DNA from: Lucinisca nassula
Taxonomy: Eukaryota; Mollusca; Bivalvia; Lucinida; Lucinidae
Length of the DNA stretch: 64,000 nucleotides
NCBI GenBank assembly: GCA_963580285.1
Contig: CAUZLF010000719.1
Location: forward strand, 496,001-560,000
Direction: 5' to 3'
Below are positions 22,496-35,729 of the stretch, in pieces. The notes under the pieces were generated by a model. It had not been told where the DNA came from. It did not search any database and saw only the letters and a list, made by a program, of their open reading frames with translations. Position numbers and translations under genes: made by a program. How positions within the stretch are numbered: position 1 is the stretch's first letter; each line of letters opens with the position of its first letter.

Positions 22496-23230
22496 AAATC
22501 TCTTCTGCAACAAGGCATCTAGGAACCTATAGTTTACGGTGACTTGGTATGTAAATTCAGAAAAGTATATCCTTGCCTTGATATAGTACCAAATTTCGTA
22601 AAATTTTTATCTTATGTGAAAAGATTGGGTACAATATAAATTATATATGACAGACTGCATGATTGGTTGTTAACCCCATAACGGTTGATAACTGTTTCCT
22701 TCTTTAACTGCACGCTGGCGGGCGGGACCCTGACTCTATGACGGCTGCATGCTAAACACATACTTAAACATTTTTGTAATGAAGCTTAGTGCTTGATGCG
22801 CTGTCCCTGGTCGGAGTAAATCTGTTGGTTTTCTTTCATTCTAGCATTTCAGTTATTTTATGCTGACGAGTCCTCATCGTTGTTTTATATCAGTATTTGA
22901 TTGATTTTTATGTTCGCGGAGAGATCGCATTGATGAGCTAAAAATCCTTTGTGAGGAATGAAAATATTATTTGTTAAAACTTCGACTGAACAAAGGGCGA
23001 CGTTTGTAGATTCGTTTAATCGATTTAAGCCCCCGCCAAAGTAAGTTACATTTTACTGACCGTTCTAAGGCGTTTTCTTTGTCGTAGTTTGTTATTGTAA
23101 TAGTTCGTATTTTCGTGTGTTTTTGCTAATATCTAATTATTTTGGATACCCGTTTGACAATTTGTGGAAAAGTAACAGTCCCTTTGGCTTTCTACCTGTG
23201 GCATTTTATTATTGCGATAGTGTTTTGTTT
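22496..23230 (+). mobile_element. Penelope-like element, old copy
   Basis: Starts 'aatctcttctgcaacaaggc' (late RT codons), passes 'cactgcatgattggttgtta'-like text and 'gcgacgtttgtagattcg', and fades at about 23200 ('tggctttctacctgtgg') without the usual terminus. More diverged than most copies. Confidence 0.7.
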
Positions 23231-23974
23231 GGATGTTTATATTGAGGTTAAACGTCCCAATCAACACTAGTTAGGTCATGTTGGAGACGTCGCTTCCAAT
23301 TGTGTGGGATTTTTACCCGACATTGAGGTAAAATAACATCTCAAGTCCTGCCACCCAATGAAACCAATTGGGATTGTATGCCTGGACGAGCTAACTCGCA
23401 TCACTTTGCCTGGACAGGCTTAGACCTGAGCCGTTTACCTGTAGCCATGTGCGGTTGGTTTCAGCTCTGCGTGGAAGCACCATGCAGCCCAAGCCCGGAT
23501 GGGCGGGGCCCTATTGCGATGCTAATTTATGTTCGTCTCTTTCCCCTTTGATGTCTTCGATGGGAGGTGTGAGCTCATTATGTCGATTCGTGATCACTGC
23601 CTTCACTTTTCTTATTCATCATGGTGAAGTATAATTCTTGAGTAATCTGGCTGTGTTATATCTGAAACAAAAAATGTTTCTTTTTGCCTGAAGTTTTTTT
23701 TTTTTTACCAAAAGTATGGAAAGTTATTGTCACAAATTGTGAAGGCTGTCGTAGTTCTATGGTTATCTGCTCTAGAAACTACGAGTTAATGACCTGCATT
23801 GGTGGGGTTTCACGCAGTGTCAATGATGCTAATCTATTGATGCCTGATGTCCTGGTGGTGGCCAATATGATTTCTATTTCACTTATTTCATGCTGTCGTT
23901 ACCTAATCGTTTTTCATCTCTGCATTCGTTTGAATTTTATGTTCTTGGTGTTGTTGTACTGATGAGTAAGGAAA

Positions 23975-24480
23975 TAGAAGTGAAAGCAATGAGCAGGAAA
24001 CGATTCAATTGACTCACACCTCCCATCAGAGACAATAAAGGGAAAGAAACACAAGCATGAAACAACTAGACCCTAATGGAAACACCAATAGAGGAAGTCA
24101 AAAGGACAACTACTTTCCCACAATTGGCTATACAAAACAAAAAGATTTAAGCGATGAACACTCTCAAAGACAAACGTTTACAAAAATAAACCGCGACAGA
24201 AGAACCGCCTTGGAACGGCTAGTGAAAAGAATTTCACTGGGAGTGTGGGGGTGGGGAGGCTTAAATAGATTTTACGTGGCCACAATCCTCGCCCTTACTT
24301 CCGTCGCGATTTAGACAAATAATTTGTTCAGTCTGCATGAAGATTTCCTAACTGAGCAGTGCAACATCTCCCAAGGCACAAAATTCAAACAACCACAGAG
24401 ATAAAACAACAAAGAGGACTATACATCAAGAAAGAACGGATATGATGGACTCAACCTGAGACAGGGCATCATGAACCAAT
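23975..24480 (-). mobile_element. Penelope-like 3' fragment
   Basis: 3' terminus 'agaagtgaaagcaatgagca', then 'actactttcccacaattggc', 'aaccgccttggaacggctag', 'cacaatcctcgcccttactt' and 'acaacaaagaggac'. A facing plus-strand piece occupies 24531-24660. Confidence 0.8.
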
Positions 24481-24661
24481 CAGATACCCTCCATGCGGAC
24501 TAAATTATTATTATAGAACACGACAAACAATGCACGTGGAAAAGATTTAAGCCTCACCCTCCCCTTCCCCGTAGTATTTCTGTTGCTGGCGGTTCCAAGG
24601 CGGTGCTTCTGTAATGGTTTATTATTGCCTTTGTTTGTCTTTGCATGAATGTACTGCTTAC

Positions 24662-24833
24662 CCAGCAGGCAAATGACGTTCTTGTGACGTCACATCAATG
24701 TCGGTACAACGTCATGACGTTCATGCAACGTCACATCTACGTCGATGCAATGTCTTGACGTTGCACCGAGGTTGATTTGACATTGCCCTAGCGACGTGTG
24801 TTTGCTGGGTACTTTTTATAGCTTTTTATTGCG
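24662..24833. mobile_element. Short TIR element (TACCCAGCA...TGCTGGGTA)
   Basis: Left end 'tacccagcaggcaaatgacg', right end 'gtgtgtttgctgggta', complementary termini. The interior is rich in ACGT words and inverted pieces ('caacgtcatgacgtt', 'gtgacgtcac'). A related copy is at 54486-54616. Fits a MITE; TA at the tips could be the target duplication. Confidence 0.7.
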
Positions 24834-24849
24834 TTGCTGCCTTTTATTT

Positions 24850-25285
24850 AGCCCCCCAACTTCAAAGAAGTTGGAGGAGCATATTGCTTCTGCCCTGTCC
24901 GTCCGTCCTTTACGCTTTAAGTACCTACAGAATGGCTTGAGCTAGGATCATTAAATATCATATATGGCATGAGCATGAAAAATAAGCGGATCCGTATTTT
25001 TTTTTCTTTTCCGAAGGACTTGTCCTTGCAGAGTTATGCCCCTTTTTGACTTATGCATTGTGGCTATAGGGAAAACTTGTGAACAAAATATCTGGAGAAC
25101 CGCTTGAGCTAGGCTCATGATATTTGGCATACAGTTTAGGTGTGACCTTTATTGACTTATGCATTGTGGCTATAGGGAAACCTTGTGAACAAAATATCTG
25201 GAGAACCGCTTGAGCTAGGCTCATGATATTTGGCATACAGTTTGGGTCTAATGTGAAAATATTTAACTGAGTTATACCCCTTTTT
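24850..25285 (+). mobile_element. Helitron-like element (family 3), left end only
   Basis: Hairpin CCAACTTC-AAA-GAAGTTGG flanked by AGCCCC/GGAGCA (24850-24881), then 'ctgtccgtccgtcc' and two ~115 bp monomers ('gcttgagctaggctcatgat'). It runs into a family 1 left end at 25286, so the right part is lost. Confidence 0.7.
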
Positions 25286-27076
25286 AGCTCACCTGTCACG
25301 TAGTGACAAGGTGAAAATATTTAACTGAGTTATACCCCTTTTTAGCTCACCTGTCACGTAGTGACAAGGTGAGCTTTGTGATCACTTTTCGTCCTTCGTC
25401 CGTGTGTGTGTGCGTAAACTTTTTCTTCAAATGACATCTCCTCCTAAACCACTGATCGGATTTTGACCAAACTTCACACCAATGATCCATAGGTGGTCCC
25501 CTTTCAACATTGTTCAAATGGTTCCTGTCCATTGCACATCTGGGTCACAGGAGCTAAAAATAGATTTTTAAAACGAAAACTTTAAAAATCTTCTTCTCTG
25601 AAACCGCAAGGCCCAGGTCTTCGATATTTGGTATGAAGCTTCATCTTGTGGACCTCTACCAAGATTGTTCAAATTATAGCCCTGGGGGCCAAAATGCCCC
25701 CGCCCCGGTTGCCTTTGGTTTTACATACTAGGCTTGTATTGGGAAAATCATTAAAAAATCTTCTTCTCTGAAACCACAAGGCCCAGGTCTTTTATATTTG
25801 GTGTGAAGCTTTACCTGGTGGACCTATACTAAGATTGTTCAAATTATAGCCTTGGGGCCAAAAATGCCCCCCGCCCCGGGGGGCCTTTGGTTTTACATAG
25901 GCTTATACAGGGAAAATCTTTAAAAATCTTCTTCTCTGAAACCGCAAGGCCCAGATCTTTGATATTTGGTGTGAAGCTTCATCTAGTGGACCTCTACCAC
26001 GATTGTTCAAATTATAGCCCTGGGGGCCAAAATGCCCCCGCCTCGGGGGCCTATGGTTTTACATAGGCGTATATTGGGAAAATCATTAAAAAATCGTCTT
26101 CTCTGAAACCACAGGGCCCACGTCTTTAATATTTTGTGTGAAGCTTTACCTAGTGGATCTGTACTAAGATTGTTCAAATTTTAGCCTTGGGCCAAAAATG
26201 CCCCCGCCCCGGGAGCCTTTGTTTTTACATAGGCTTATATAGGGAAAATCTTTAAAAATCTTCATCTCTGAAACCGCAAGGCCCAGATCTTCGATATTTG
26301 GTGTGAAGCTTTATCTAGTGGACCTGTACTAAGATTGTTCAAATTATAGCCTATGGGCCATAAATGCCCCCGCCCCGGGTGCCTTTGTTTTTACATAGGC
26401 TTATATAGGGGAAATCTTTAAAATTCGTCTTCTCTGAAACCGCAACGCACACATCTTCGATATTTGGTGTGAAGCTTCATCTAGTGGACCTCTACCAAAA
26501 TTGTTCAAATTATAGCCTTGGAGCCAAAAATGCCCCCGCCCCGGGGGCCTTTGGTTTTACATAGGCTAATACAGGGAAAACCTTTAAAAATCTTCTTCTC
26601 TGAAACCGCAAGGCCCAGATCTTTGATGTTTGGTGTGAAGCTTCATCTAGTGGACCTCTTTCAAGATTGTGCAAATTATAGCCCTTGGGCCGAAAATGGC
26701 CCCACCCTTGGACCTTTTGGTTTTTCATAGCCTTATATAGGGGAACCTTTAAAAATCTTCTTCTCTGAAACCACAAGGCCCAGGCCTTTGATATTTGGTA
26801 TGAAGCTTCACCTAGTGGACCTCTACCAAGATTGTTCAAATTATAGCCCTGGGGTCAAAAATGCCCCCTGCCCAGGGTTCCTTTGGTTTTACCTAAGCTT
26901 ATGTAGGGGAAATCTTTAAAACTTTTCTTCTCTCAAACCGCAAGGCCCAGGTCATTGATATTTGGTGTGAAGCTTAATCTAATGGACCTCTACCAAGATT
27001 GTTCAAACTATAGCCCTGGGGCCAAAAATGTCCCCGCCCCGGGGGCCTTTGGTTTTACATAGGCTTATATAGGGAT

Positions 27077-27240
27077 TTGTTTGTTTTGTTTGTTTGATTT
27101 GAGGTTTAACGTCCCCGTCAACACTGTAAAGGTCATTTTGGAGACGTTGCTTCCAATTTTGTGGGACTTTTACCCGACAATGAGATGAAATGACATCTCA
27201 AGCCCTGTCGCCTAATGAAACCGATAGGTTGCACAACTGG
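27077..27240 (+). repeat. Interspersed repeat X, copy 6 (partial)
   Basis: 'tttgatttgaggtttaacgt' to 'cctaatgaaaccgatagg', after a (TTTG)n stretch. Inserted in the family 1 array. Confidence 0.75.
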
Positions 27241-30200
27241 GTCACAGGAGCTAAAAATAGATTTTTAAAACGAAAACTCTAAAAATCTTCTTCTCTGAAA
27301 CCGCAAGGCCCAGGTCTTTGATATTTGGTATGAAGCTTCATCTAGTGGACCCCTACCAAGATTGTTCAAACTATAGTGCTGGGGCCAAAAATATACCGCC
27401 CGGGGCCTTTTGGTTTTAAATAGGCTTGTACAGGGAAAATCTTTAAAAATCATCTTCTCTGAAACCACAAGACCCAGGTCTTTGATATTTGGTATGAAGC
27501 TTCAACTAGTGGACCCCTACCAAGATTTTTCAAATTATAGTCCTGGAGCCAAAAATGCCCCTGCCCAGGGCCCTTTGGTTTTAAATAGGCCTATACAGGG
27601 AAACTCTTTAAAAATCTTCTTCTCTGAAACCGCAAGGCCCAGGTCTTTGATATTTGGTATGAAGCTTCATCTAGTAGACCCCTACCAAGATTTTTCAAAC
27701 TATAGTGCTGGGGCCAAAAATATACCGCCCGGGGCCTTTTGGTTTTAAATAGGCTTGTACAGGGAAAATCTTTAAAAATCATCTTCTCTGAAACCGCAAG
27801 GCCCAGGTCTTTGATATTTGGTATGAAGCTTCATCTAGTTGACCCCTACCAAGATTGTTCAAATTATAGTGCTTGGGCCACAAATGACCCCGCCCCGGGG
27901 GCCCTTTGGTTTTACATGGGCTTATATAGGGAAAATTTTTAAAAAATCTTCTTCTCTGAAACGGCAAGGCCCACGTCTTTGCTTTTTGGTATGATGCTTC
28001 ATCTAGTGGACCCCTACCAAGATTGTTTAAACTATAGTGCTGGGGCCAAGAATATACCGCCCGGGGCCTTTTGGTTTTAAATAGGCTTGTACAGGGAAAA
28101 TCTTTAAAAATCTTCTTCTCTGAAACCACAAGACCCAGGTCTTTGATATTTGGTATGAAGCTTCATCTAGTGGACCCCTACCAAGATTGTGTAAATTATA
28201 GTCCTGGAGCCAAAAATGCCCCTGCCCATGGCCCTTTGGTTTTAAATAGGCTTATACAGGGAAAATCTTTAAAAAAATCTTCTTCTCTCAAACCGCAAGG
28301 CCCAGGTCTTTGATATTTGGTATGAAGCTTCATCTAGTTGACCCCTACCAAGATTGTTCAAATTATAGTGCTGGGTCCACAAATGCCCCCGCCCCGGGGC
28401 CCTTTGGTTTTACATGGGCTTATATAGGGAAAATCTTTAAAAAATTTCTTCTCTGAAACGGCAAGGCCCAGGTCTTTGCTATTTGGTACGAAGCTTCATC
28501 TAGTGGACCCCTGCCAAGATTGTTCAAATTATAGTTCTCAGGCCAAAATGCCCCCAGCCCGTGGCCCTTTGGGTGCACATGGACTTATATAGGGACAATC
28601 TTTAAAAATCTTCTTCTCTGAAACAGCAAGGTCCAGGTCTTTCATATTTAGTATGAAGCTTCATCTAGTGGACCCCTACCAAGATTGTCCAAATTATAGT
28701 GCTTGGGTGAAAAATGCCCCCGCCCCGGGGCCCTTTGGTTTTACATGGGCTTATATGGGGAAACTCTTAAAAAATTGTCTTCTCTGAAACCGCAAGGCCC
28801 AGGTCTTTGATATTTGGTATGAAGCTTCAACTAGTGGACCCCTACCAAGATTGTTCACATTAAAGTGCTAGGGCCAAATATGCCCCCGCCCCGGGGCCCT
28901 TTTGTTTTACATGGGCTTATATAGGGAAAATCTTTAAAAATCTTCTTCTCTGAAACCGCAAGGCCCAGGTCTTTGATATTTGGTATGAAGCTTCATCTAG
29001 TGGACCCCTACCAAGATTGTTCAAACTATAGTGCTGGGGCCAAAAATATACCGCCGGGGCCTTTTGGTTTTAAATAGGCTTGTACAGGGAAAATCTGTAA
29101 AAATCATCTTCTCTGAAACCGCAAGGCCCAGGTCTTTGATATTTGGTATGAAGCTTCATCTAGTTGACCCCTAACAAGATTGTTCAAATTATAGTGCTTG
29201 GGCCACAAATGACCTCACCCCGGGGGCCCTTTGGTTTTACATGGGCTTATATAGGGAAAATTTTTAAAAAATCTTCTTCTCTGAAACGGCAAGGCCCAAG
29301 TCTTTGCTTTTTGGTATGATGATGATGATTTCGTGTTTAACGACGCGTCAACCCTCTTGGTGGGTCATAAGCGTCAGTCGGTTAATGGTTAAACGGCATG
29401 AATAATTATGATGATATTAAAAGTAACAAGTCAGAATGATAATGTATAAAAATCTGAAACAGTTAAATCTTATGAAAAAGACCAATTTCTTTTAAGAATA
29501 AAATTATGTTATCAACAGGTACATCTCGAAACAGTTGTTGCAAAGTGTCAGCTTTGAAATATAAAATACGTGAGGGTGAAAAGTCAACACAGTCAATTAA
29601 GATATGTTTCACAGTGAATGGCTGATCACAACCTACACAAGAAGGCTGTTCATCACCATTAAAAATATAAGAATGAGTAACTCTAGTATGGCCGATGCGC
29701 AGTCGTGTTAATACTACGTCCTCTTTTCTGGAAAACTGTGGAGGAGAGCATTTTGTACTAACGACAGGTTTAATGGCATGGAGTTTGTTATTTATTGCAC
29801 GGTCCCATTCGCCTTGCCATTCCGACGAGATATATCTATTGATAAATGGTTTAAAATTATTAAAAGGAATTTTAAAAACAGATGGATCAAGATAGAGCGA
29901 TTCCTTTGCTTTCTTGTCAGCATATTCATTGCCGACAATGCCAATATGGCTCGGAAGCCAACAAAAAAACAAGATTTGGTGTGTTTTAGAAATTTCATGA
30001 TGTTTTTCGATCAATTTTTGAATTTGAGGATTTTTAGATGATGAATGGTCTAAAGCCTTAAGCACAGAAAGTGAATCAGAAAATAAAATTGCTTTTTGAA
30101 TTGTTGAAGAACTGATAAAATCTAAAGCTAGGTCTATTGCTTTGGCTTCAGCTGTAAAATAGATGAACCATCTGGAAGGCGCATGGTTTTGTGCGTATCT

Positions 30201-33073
30201 TTAGAAACATACGCACAACCAACTTTATCTCCTTCTTTGGAACCATCAGTATAGACTTGCTGGTAATCAGCGTAACGTGATTGCAGTACCTGAAAGTTTT
30301 GTTTAAGAAGTATCGGATTTGATTCGGATTTTTTGCCATTATGTAAGTCGAACAGAATAGAAGGTTGTTTAATACACCAAGATGGAACTTCGGCGGTTTC
30401 ATGTTTTTGAATATTTTTAAGGTCGATACCTGAATTTTCCAGCAGTGGTAAAATACGTAATCCAAAAGGTTTAATTGCTGTGGGTTTAGTTTCATACCTA
30501 TCTACAAATTGAGGTCGAAATGAAATTTTGGATGCCGGGTTAGATGGATTTGCAGCAAGTCTAATAGCATACTGAAGAGAAAGTTTCTCTCTGCGCGAGG
30601 TTAAAGATGGTTCACCTGCTTCTACATAAAGGCTTAATACGGGAGAAGTACGGAAGGCTCCCAAGGCCAGACGAAGGCCTTGGTGATGGATAGTATCCAA
30701 GGATTTTAAATAGGACTTTCTGGCAGAACCATAAACAACAGACCCATAATCTAATTTAGATCTTATTAAAGACCGGTAAAGATGTAATAAAGTATACCGA
30801 TCTGCTCCCCAACTTGTATGAGCTAAAACTTTCAAAAGATTCAAAGCTTTTAAGCATTTCGCTTTAAGATATTTAATATGGGAAATAAAAGATAACTTTT
30901 GATCAAATATGACCCCAAGAAATTTGGCTTCTTCAACAACAGGAATTTGTGATCCGTATAAAAACAGGGAAGGATGTTCGTGTTTCTTCCGTACTTTACA
31001 AAAATGAACACACTGCGTTTTCGACTTGGAGAACTTGAAACCATTTTTATCAGTCCATTCTTCTATTCTTTTTAAATTTTGTTGTAACTTTCGTTCAATT
31101 GTTTTCATATTTTTTGAACGGTAACATATACAAAAATCATCAACATACAACGAACAATCAGTTTTGTCGTCCAAACATTGTACAATATTGTTTATTTTGA
31201 TGTTAAATAGCGTAGTTGAAAGAATACTACCCTGTGGGACACCCTGTTCTTGATCATAGAAATCTGACAGGGTAGACCCCACACGCACCTGAAACATGCG
31301 CTCCCCTAAAAAGCTTTCAATAAAACTGGGAAGTTTTCCTCTTAAGCCAATGTTATGTAGATCTTTCAATATTCCATAACGCCATGTTGTATCATATGCT
31401 TTCTCCAAGTCGAAAAAGACAGCTACTACGTGTTCTTTGTTAATAAAAGCATCTCGTATAAATGTTTCTAGTCTTATTAAATTGTCATTGGTACTACGTT
31501 CCGAACGAAAGCTCGATTGATATTCTGAAATGAGGTTGTTGGACTCTAAGTACCAGACTAATCTCTTGTTTATCATTCTCTCCAATGTTTTACACAAACA
31601 ACTTGTCAAAGCTATCGGACGATAATTTGTAGGTTCTGCATGATCTTTCCCTGGTTTCGGAATTGGTACAACTGTAGCTACACGCCAGCTCTCAGGACAT
31701 ACCCCCGTTTCCCAAATATTATTAAGAATATCTAAAAGTGTTGTAAGAGAACTTTTTGGCAGATGCTTAAGCATCTGATAATGAATTTCATCGGGGCCGG
31801 TTGCCGTATCATGTGATTTTTCAATGGCTTCAACGAGTTCGGATAAGTTAAAAGGTTTGTTGTATTCTTCGTGATTAAGTGATTTAAAGTTTAGATTTCT
31901 TTTCTCTTGGTCCTTTTTGAAATTTCTAAAAGTGTCAGAATAATTACGCGATGATGAATTTCTCAAGAATGTGTGCCCAAGAGTATCTGAAATATCTTTT
32001 TTTGTTGAAGCTTTTGTGTCAAATTCAGTATTTAAATGTGTAAAACTAGAAGACTTTGTTTTTCCTGAAATTTTTCGTACCATATCCCAAACCTTTTTAA
32101 TGGGGGTTTTATAGTTCAATTTGGAGACATATTCTCTCCATGACTTTCGTTTGGAAGCTCGGATTGTTCGCCGAGCTTTAGCTCTAAAAACTTTTACTTC
32201 GTTGAGCTTTTCTGAAGTGGGATTTTTGCAGAACTTATTTAGAGCCTGTTTACGCTTTTTAATAGCTTCTTTACAGTCATTATTAAACCAAGGCTTGCTT
32301 TTCTTAGTATTTGTGGAGGTCTTTGGAATGCATTGTTCTGATATGTTAATAAGTGTATCTGTGAAATCAGAAACAATGTCGGATGATTCATTAAAATGAT
32401 CAATTGATAACTCTTCTTCACATAAATTATGGAATAATTCCCAGTCGGCTTTATTCATTTTCCATTTCTGGTTACAGTCCTCATCTGGTTCGTTTACGCT
32501 CTCAATTATAACAGGGAAGTGATCACTTCCGCACTGATCATCATGAACAGACCAGTCATAGTCCAAGAAGAGAGATGGGTGACACAAAGAGAGATCTAAA
32601 GAAGACAAATGACCTGTCGCTGGGTGAAGGTAAGTATAAGATTTATCATTCATCAAGCAAAGATCGCTCTTTGCAATAAAATCTTCAACAAGTGCTCCTC
32701 TGTTATTGATATCTTTACAGCCCCATAGAATATTGTGACCATTGAAGTCGCCAACTAAAAGATATGGGGATGGAAGCTGACTCAGCAATGAGTCAAGATG
32801 TTCGGGCTTTAAAGAAAATGAGGGTGGAATATATAAAGAGCATATTGTAGTTTCTTTATCCAGAGAAACCGATACTGCTACAGCTTGTAGGTCTGTTTTT
32901 AATTTGATCTCTCTTTGTGGTAAACATGATTTAACAAGAATTGAACTGCCACCAGATGGTTTGTTACCATCAGAATAGATATAGTTGTATGTATTGAAAC
33001 CCCTGACATCAATGTTGTCATCAGTTTTTAAAAAGGTTTCTTGCAAACAAAAAACCGATGGGTTTAATAACGA

Positions 33074-35729
33074 AACAAGGCAACGCAAGCGTAGCATCCC
33101 CTCGCAACTGCATACCATTCATTAACATGAAAATCCAATCTGAATATGTTAGACCATTGTGACCTTGACCTTTGACCCCTGACCTTGAAATTCAATAAGG
33201 TTCATCCTCTGTACATGGTGAACATTTGTGGAAGGTTTGATGCTTCTACGATGAATACTGTGTCATCTATCCTCCTCACAAGGTTTTCAAGGTCAAGTCC
33301 ATTGTAGCCTTGACCTTTGACCCCTGACCTTGAAATTCAAAAGGGTTCATCCTCTGTACATGGTGAACATTTGTGGAAGGTTTGATGCTTCTACGATGAA
33401 TACTGTGTCTTCTATCCTGCTCACAGGGTTTTCAAGGTCAAGTCCATTGTGACCTTGACCTTTGACCCCTGACCTTGAAATTCAATAGGGTTCATCCTCT
33501 GTACATGGTGAACATTTGTGGAAGGATTGATGCTTCTACGATGAATACTGTGTCTTCTATCCTGCTCACAAGGTTTTCAAGGTCAAGTCCATTGTGACCT
33601 TGACCTTTGACCTTGAAATTCAATAGGGTTCATCCTCGGTACATGGTGAACATTTGTAGAAGGTTTGATGTTACTACGATGAATACTGTATCTTCTATCC
33701 TGCTCACAAGGTTTTCAAGGTCAAGTCCATTGTGACCTTGACCTTTGACCCCTGACCTTGAAATTCAATAGGGTTCATCCTCTGTACATGGTGAACATTT
33801 GTGGAAGGTTTGATGCTTCTACGATGAATACTGTGTCATCTATCCTGCTCACAAGGTTTTCAAGGTCAAGTCCATTGTGACCTTGACCTTTGACCCCTGA
33901 CCTTGAAATTCAAAAGGGTTCATCCTCTGTACATGGTGAACATTTGTGGAAGGTTTGATGCTTCTACGATGAATACTGTGTCTTCTATCCTGCTCACAAG
34001 GTTTTCAAGGTCAAGTCCATTGTGACCTTGACCTTTGACCCCTGACCTTGAAATTCAATAAGGTTCATCCTCTGTACATGGTGAACATTTGTGGAAGGTT
34101 TGATGCTTCTACGATGAATACTGTGTCATCTATCCTCCTCACAAGGTTTTCAAGGTCAAGTCCATTGTGACCTTGACCTTTGACCCCTGACCTTGAAATT
34201 CAATAGGGTTCATCCTCTGTACATGGTGAACATTTGTGGAAGGTTTGATGCTTCTACGATGAATACTGTGTCTTCTATCCTGCTCACAGGGTTTTCAAGG
34301 TCAAGTCCATTGTGACCTTGACCTTTGACCCCTGACCTTGAAATTCAATAGGGTTCATCCTCTGTACATGGTGAACATTTGTGGAAGGATTGATGCTTCT
34401 ACGATGAATACTGTGTCTTCTATCCTGCTCACAAGGTTTTCAAGGTCAAGTCCATTGTGACCTTGACCTTTGACCTTGAAATTCAATAGGGTTCATCCTC
34501 TGTACATGGTGAACATTTGTAGAAGGTTTGATGCTTCTACGATGAATACTGTATCTTCTATCCTGCTCACAAGGTTTTCAAGGTCAAGTCCATTGTGACC
34601 TTGACCTTTGACCCCTGACCTTGAAATTCAATAGGGTTCATCCTCTGTACATGATGAACATTTGTGGAAGGTTTGATGCTTCTACGATGAATACTGTGTC
34701 ATCTATCCTGCTCACAAGGTTTCAAGGTCAAGTCCATTGTGACCTTGACCTTTGACCCCTGACCTTGAAATTCAATAGGGTTCATCCTCTGTACATGGTG
34801 AACATTTGTGGAAGGTTTGATGCTTCTACGATGAATACTGTGTCTTCTATCCTGCTCACAAGGTTTTCAAGGTCAAGTCCATTGTGACCTTGACCTTTGA
34901 CCCCTGACTTTGAAATTCAATAGGGTTCATCCTCTGTACATGGTGAACATTTGTGAAAGGTTTGATGCTTCTACGATGAATACTGTGTCTTCTATCCTGC
35001 TCACAAGGTTTTCAAGGTCAAGTCCATTGTGACCTTGACCTTTGACCCCTGACCTTGAAATTCAATAGGGTTCATCCTCTGTACATGGTGAACATTTGTA
35101 TAAGGTTTGATGCTTCTACGATGAATACTGTGTCTTCTATCCTGCTCACAAGGTTTTCAAGGTCAAGTCCATTGTGACCAAGTCCATTGTGACCTTGACC
35201 TTTGACCCCTGACCTTGAAATTCAATAGGGTTCATCCTCTGTATATGGTGAACATTTGTGGAAGGTTTGACATGGTGAACATTTGTGAAAGGTTTGATGC
35301 TTCTACGATGAATACTGTGTCTTCTATCCTGCTCACAAGGTTTTCAAGGTCAAGTCCATTGTGACCTTGCCTTTGACCCCTGACCTTGAAATTCAATAGG
35401 GTTCATCCTCTGTACATGGTGAACATTTGTGGAAGGTTTGATGCTTCTACGATGAATACTGTGTCTTCTATCCTGCTCACAAGGTTTTCAAGGTCAAGTC
35501 CATTGTGACCTTGACCTTTGACCCCTGACCTTGAAATTCAATAGGGTTCATCCTATGTACAAGGTGAACATTTGTGGAAGGTTTGATGCTTCTACGATGA
35601 ATACTGTGTCTTCTATCCTGCTCACAAGGTTCCGGACAGACACACACACACACACACAGACACACTAACACACGGACGCACGGCACCGATGCTATATCCC
35701 CATTCGCAACGTTGTTGTGAGGGGATAAT
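33074..35729 (-). mobile_element. Helitron-like element (family 4) inserted in LINE ORF2
   Basis: On the minus strand the left end carries a hairpin (TCCCCTCACAAC with GTTGCGAATGGGGA), then 'gtgccgtgcgtccgtg' and a GT repeat. The body is about 17 monomers of 145 bp. The right end has short hairpin ACGC-TT-GCGT then CCTTGT. The element lies between two T residues of the endonuclease coding sequence. Its length (2656 bp by these borders) leaves the flanking codons in one frame once the insert is discounted, which supports the borders. Left and right subterminal GGGGAT...GC words resemble each other. Confidence 0.8.
33150..35630. repeat. 145-bp tandem array with a higher-order repeat
   Basis: About 17 units, each with 'ccattgtgaccttgacc', 'gggttcatcctctgtacatg', 'gatgcttctacgatgaatac' and 'ctcacaaggttttcaaggtc'. 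Shared variants (for example 'tatcctcctcacaagg' at 33268 and 34131, the GGATTG variant at 33525 and 34385, and a unit lacking CCCCTGA) recur 863 bp apart, equal to six units minus 7 bp. This marks a six-unit block duplication. Units are over 95% alike by eye. Confidence 0.9.

Larger units (their letters stand above)
23237..24835. repeat. Composite TE block, paralogous to 53236-54613
   Basis: Order: repeat X (23237-23510), a diverged Penelope-like 3' end (23516-23610), unnamed sequence ('ttcttgagtaatctggctgt'), Penelope-like (-) 23975-24480, Penelope-like (+) 24531-24660, and MITE (24662-24833). The same order, including the unnamed part, occurs at 53236-54613. The whole block was therefore copied as a unit or is a composite mobile element. 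Confidence 0.75.

Noticed and set aside
27779..28129. Open reading frames of 60-120 codons in the Helitron-like arrays
   Set aside because: They repeat with the 168-bp monomer, occur on both strands, start at different monomer positions and have no domain.
33150..35630. CRISPR array
   Set aside because: The units are contiguous 145-bp monomers with no unique spacers, in a eukaryotic genome next to a LINE.
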